This document shows positions 33,070 through 34,474 of a DNA stretch of 34,474 nucleotides, piece after piece. The stretch lies in the NCBI GenBank assembly GCA_903826775.1, contig CAIKFU010000048.1:1-34474 (forward strand), given 5' to 3'. The translations under genes and the position numbers were made by a program. A model generated the notes under the pieces. The model saw only the letters and a list, made by a program, of their open reading frames with translations, did no database searches and was not told the DNA's origin. This DNA comes from an uncultured beta proteobacterium (GTDB lineage Bacteria; Pseudomonadota; Gammaproteobacteria; Burkholderiales; Burkholderiaceae). How positions within the stretch are numbered: position 1 is the first letter of the stretch; each line of letters opens with the position of its first letter.

Positions 33070-34146
33070 ATGTTATTTGATCGTTACGCCCTTGGCGGCG
33101 TTGAGCTGACGAACCGAATCGTCATGGCCCCGATGACCCGAAGTAGGGCTGTCGAGGAGAATACGCCGAATGCGCTCATGGCCGAGTATTACGGGCAGCG
33201 CGCAACAGCCGGACTCATCGTGACCGAGGGAACGTCCCCGTCGCCCAACGGACTGGGCTACTGCCGTATCCCCGGTATTTACAACGAGCAGCAGGTCAAA
33301 GGTTGGAAGTTGGTGACCGATGCCGTGCATGCCAAAGGCGGTAAGATTTTTATGCAGATCATGCACACCGGCAGGGTAACCCATCAGGACAATTTGCCAT
33401 CAGGGGCAAAGGTCGTGGGTCCTTGCGCCGAGGTATGCCCGGGAGAAATGTGGGTGGACAAGAGCGGTAGCATGCAGGCCCATTCGGCGCCCCATGCCCT
33501 CACGGATCTGGAGATCAAAGATGTCGTGCGCGAGTTCGCGCATAGTGCCAAGTTGGCTGTGCAAGCTGGCTTTGATGGCATTGAGCTGCATGCCGCAAAC
33601 GGGTATCTGATGGAGCAGTTCCTTAATCCAATCGTGAACAAGCGCACCGATGGATACGGAGTGAATATCGCCGGACGCAATCGCTTTGTGATTGAAGTGG
33701 CCGATGCCTGCATCAAGGCCATTGGACCAAACAAGGTCGGTATCCGGATTTCCCCGCAAGGCGTCTTTAACAGCACTGGAGATTTTCCCGATCTCGAGCC
33801 CCAATACCTTTCGCTTATTCGGCAGCTGTCGGAAATGGGTTTGGTTTACCTGCACCTTGTGGACCACTCGGCAATGGGCGCTCCTCCAGTTTCAGTAGAG
33901 CTGAAGAAGAAACTCCGCGAAGCCTTCGCCGGCACATTCATCGCGGTTGGCGGATTTACAGCCGAATCCGCAGAAAAGGCGTTGGAAAATAATGAAGCAG
34001 ATCTAATCGCTTTTGGCAGACCGTTTATTTCCAATCCAAATTTAGTGGAGAAGCTCAAAGCTAAAGCGGTATTAAGCGAACCGGATATGAGTACCTTTTA
34101 TACCCCAGGAGAAAAAGGGTATACAGATTACCCAACGGTGGCATAA
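33070..34146 (+). CDS. Old Yellow Enzyme-family ene-reductase (NemA-like)
   Basis: 358 aa from ATG 33070 with AAGGAAA upstream; the open frame to 32977 is not family-like. This FMN-dependent TIM barrel has NRIVMAPMTRSRA near the start, the substrate-binding His174 and Asn177 in LHAANGYLMEQFLNP (the morphinone-reductase His/Asn pair), RTDGYG with the likely proton-donor Tyr, GIRISPQG and AFGRPFISNPNL at the phosphate site. The end GYTDYPTV is typical of NemA/XenA proteins. The usual GGSxENR stretch reads GVNIAGRN here. It reduces activated C=C bonds, or nitro groups, using NAD(P)H in the cytoplasm. As the last gene of the run it may act on an unsaturated ring or enone from the same compound. 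Confidence 0.92.
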   Translation: MLFDRYALGGVELTNRIVMAPMTRSRAVEENTPNALMAEYYGQRATAGLIVTEGTSPSPNGLGYCRIPGIYNEQQVKGWKLVTDAVHAKGGKIFMQIMHTGRVTHQDNLPSGAKVVGPCAEVCPGEMWVDKSGSMQAHSAPHALTDLEIKDVVREFAHSAKLAVQAGFDGIELHAANGYLMEQFLNPIVNKRTDGYGVNIAGRNRFVIEVADACIKAIGPNKVGIRISPQGVFNSTGDFPDLEPQYLSLIRQLSEMGLVYLHLVDHSAMGAPPVSVELKKKLREAFAGTFIAVGGFTAESAEKALENNEADLIAFGRPFISNPNLVEKLKAKAVLSEPDMSTFYTPGEKGYTDYPTVA

Positions 34147-34277
34147 AAACAGATGGGTCAGCCCAAAAGTCTTTTACCTTATTAACGCATTGTGTTTAGT
34201 GAATTTGGTATAAGTTACCGATAAAGATGGGTTTTATAAAGTAAATATTGTGGTGTATAGATGTATCCCAAGTCCCT

Positions 34278-34305
34278 AACGCCGACCTCACCGTCGGCGT
34301 TTTTT
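34278..34305 (+). terminator. Strong intrinsic terminator
   Basis: Perfect 9-bp stem AACGCCGAC/GTCGGCGTT (34278-34286 and 34293-34301) with loop CTCACC and a T-rich tail. It lies about 130 bases after the ene-reductase stop and probably ends the cluster transcript. Nothing else was recognised between 34147 and 34277. Confidence 0.8.
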
Positions 34306-34362
34306 ATTGTTCAAAGAGGCTGTCAAATGTACGGTAGCTAACGTCTTTTACTCGGCTTGATT

Positions 34363-34474
34363 TCAACCCGTCGATGCAACAGTTAGGGCAAAACGTTCTG
34401 CCGGTGTTTGATAGTTTAGTGTTTTTCTAGGGCGTTCATTTAATTGCCTTGCTACTGCATTGAGTTTGGCTTGA
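34363..34474 (-). CDS. IS30-type transposase, C-terminal fragment
   Basis: The last 36 codons of a gene that enters from the right edge on the minus strand. They read AVARQLNERPRKTLNYQTPA and ERFALTVASTG before the stop at 34363-34365. The phrase LNxRPRKTLxxxTPAExF is the well-known end of the IS30-family DDE integrase domain. The start and catalytic residues lie outside the window. The bases from about 34310 to 34362 should contain the element's terminal repeat; a candidate is the area around GGCTGTCAAATGTACGG, but the border cannot be fixed without the other end. Confidence 0.82.
   Translation of the reverse strand, partial: QAKLNAVARQLNERPRKTLNYQTPAERFALTVASTG

Noticed and set aside
34153..34175. 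Possible second IS3-type end after the ene-reductase gene
   Set aside because: Only the short AAAAGT core and a nearby GGGTCA resemble the 28149 relic; orientation and spacing do not match.
1..34474. CRISPR arrays, tRNA genes and riboswitches
   Set aside because: No regularly spaced repeats of CRISPR length, no recognisable tRNA arm pattern and no known riboswitch core were seen by eye; a covariance-model scan would be decisive.

Overview
The window looks like chromosomal DNA from a freshwater-type betaproteobacterium of the order Burkholderiales, most like Polynucleobacter or a close relative. This is inferred from two Bug/TctC-type solute receptors plus a remnant of a third, the ahpC-ahpF pair, several small Burkholderiales-type envelope proteins and moderate base composition. 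No rRNA or tRNA gene was seen. Both edges cut mobile elements: the 3' end of an IS200/IS605-type tnpB on the left and the 3' end of an IS30-type transposase on the right.

Region 1 (379-9200) is a dense phosphorelay locus. A Cache-PAS histidine kinase is followed by a promoter region with three exact-period 11-bp direct repeats. Five tightly packed genes come next: a response regulator with a BldC/MerR-like N-terminal DNA-binding domain, a stand-alone receiver, a 1228-aa hybrid kinase (kinase, two receivers, Hpt), a receiver-HD-GYP c-di-GMP phosphodiesterase, and a receiver fused to an RsbW-like ATPase. The set could pass one signal to transcription, c-di-GMP turnover and partner switching.

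Region 2 (9430-20500) is a mixed envelope and accessory region. It holds an MFS exporter, two outer-membrane beta-barrel proteins, small exported proteins (BamE-like, Rap1a/Tai-like, surface-adhesin-E-like), a DUF4239 membrane protein, a beta-helix-like protein in a likely operon with a membrane-tethered TAXI-type binding protein, a secreted alpha/beta hydrolase, and a CadD-type transporter with a DUF202 partner. At 20687-20906 the C-terminal ends of two dead transporter-receptor genes meet tail to tail.

Region 3 (20949-23186) is the peroxide-defence pair ahpC-ahpF, separated by a perfect hairpin with a UUCG loop.

Region 4 (23502-34146) is a run of plus-strand genes that looks like an uncharacterised uptake and catabolic cluster: a Tat-exported racemase/decarboxylase-fold protein lacking both family cysteines, a Gfo/Idh oxidoreductase, two Bug receptors, an ACS-type MFS transporter, an alpha/beta hydrolase resembling 2,6-dihydroxypseudooxynicotine hydrolase, a second adhesin-E-like protein, an exported YtcJ-like amidohydrolase and an Old Yellow Enzyme. 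A 43-bp relic of IS3-type ends lies inside the cluster. The substrate cannot be read from sequence; an aromatic or heterocyclic carboxylated compound is an inference.
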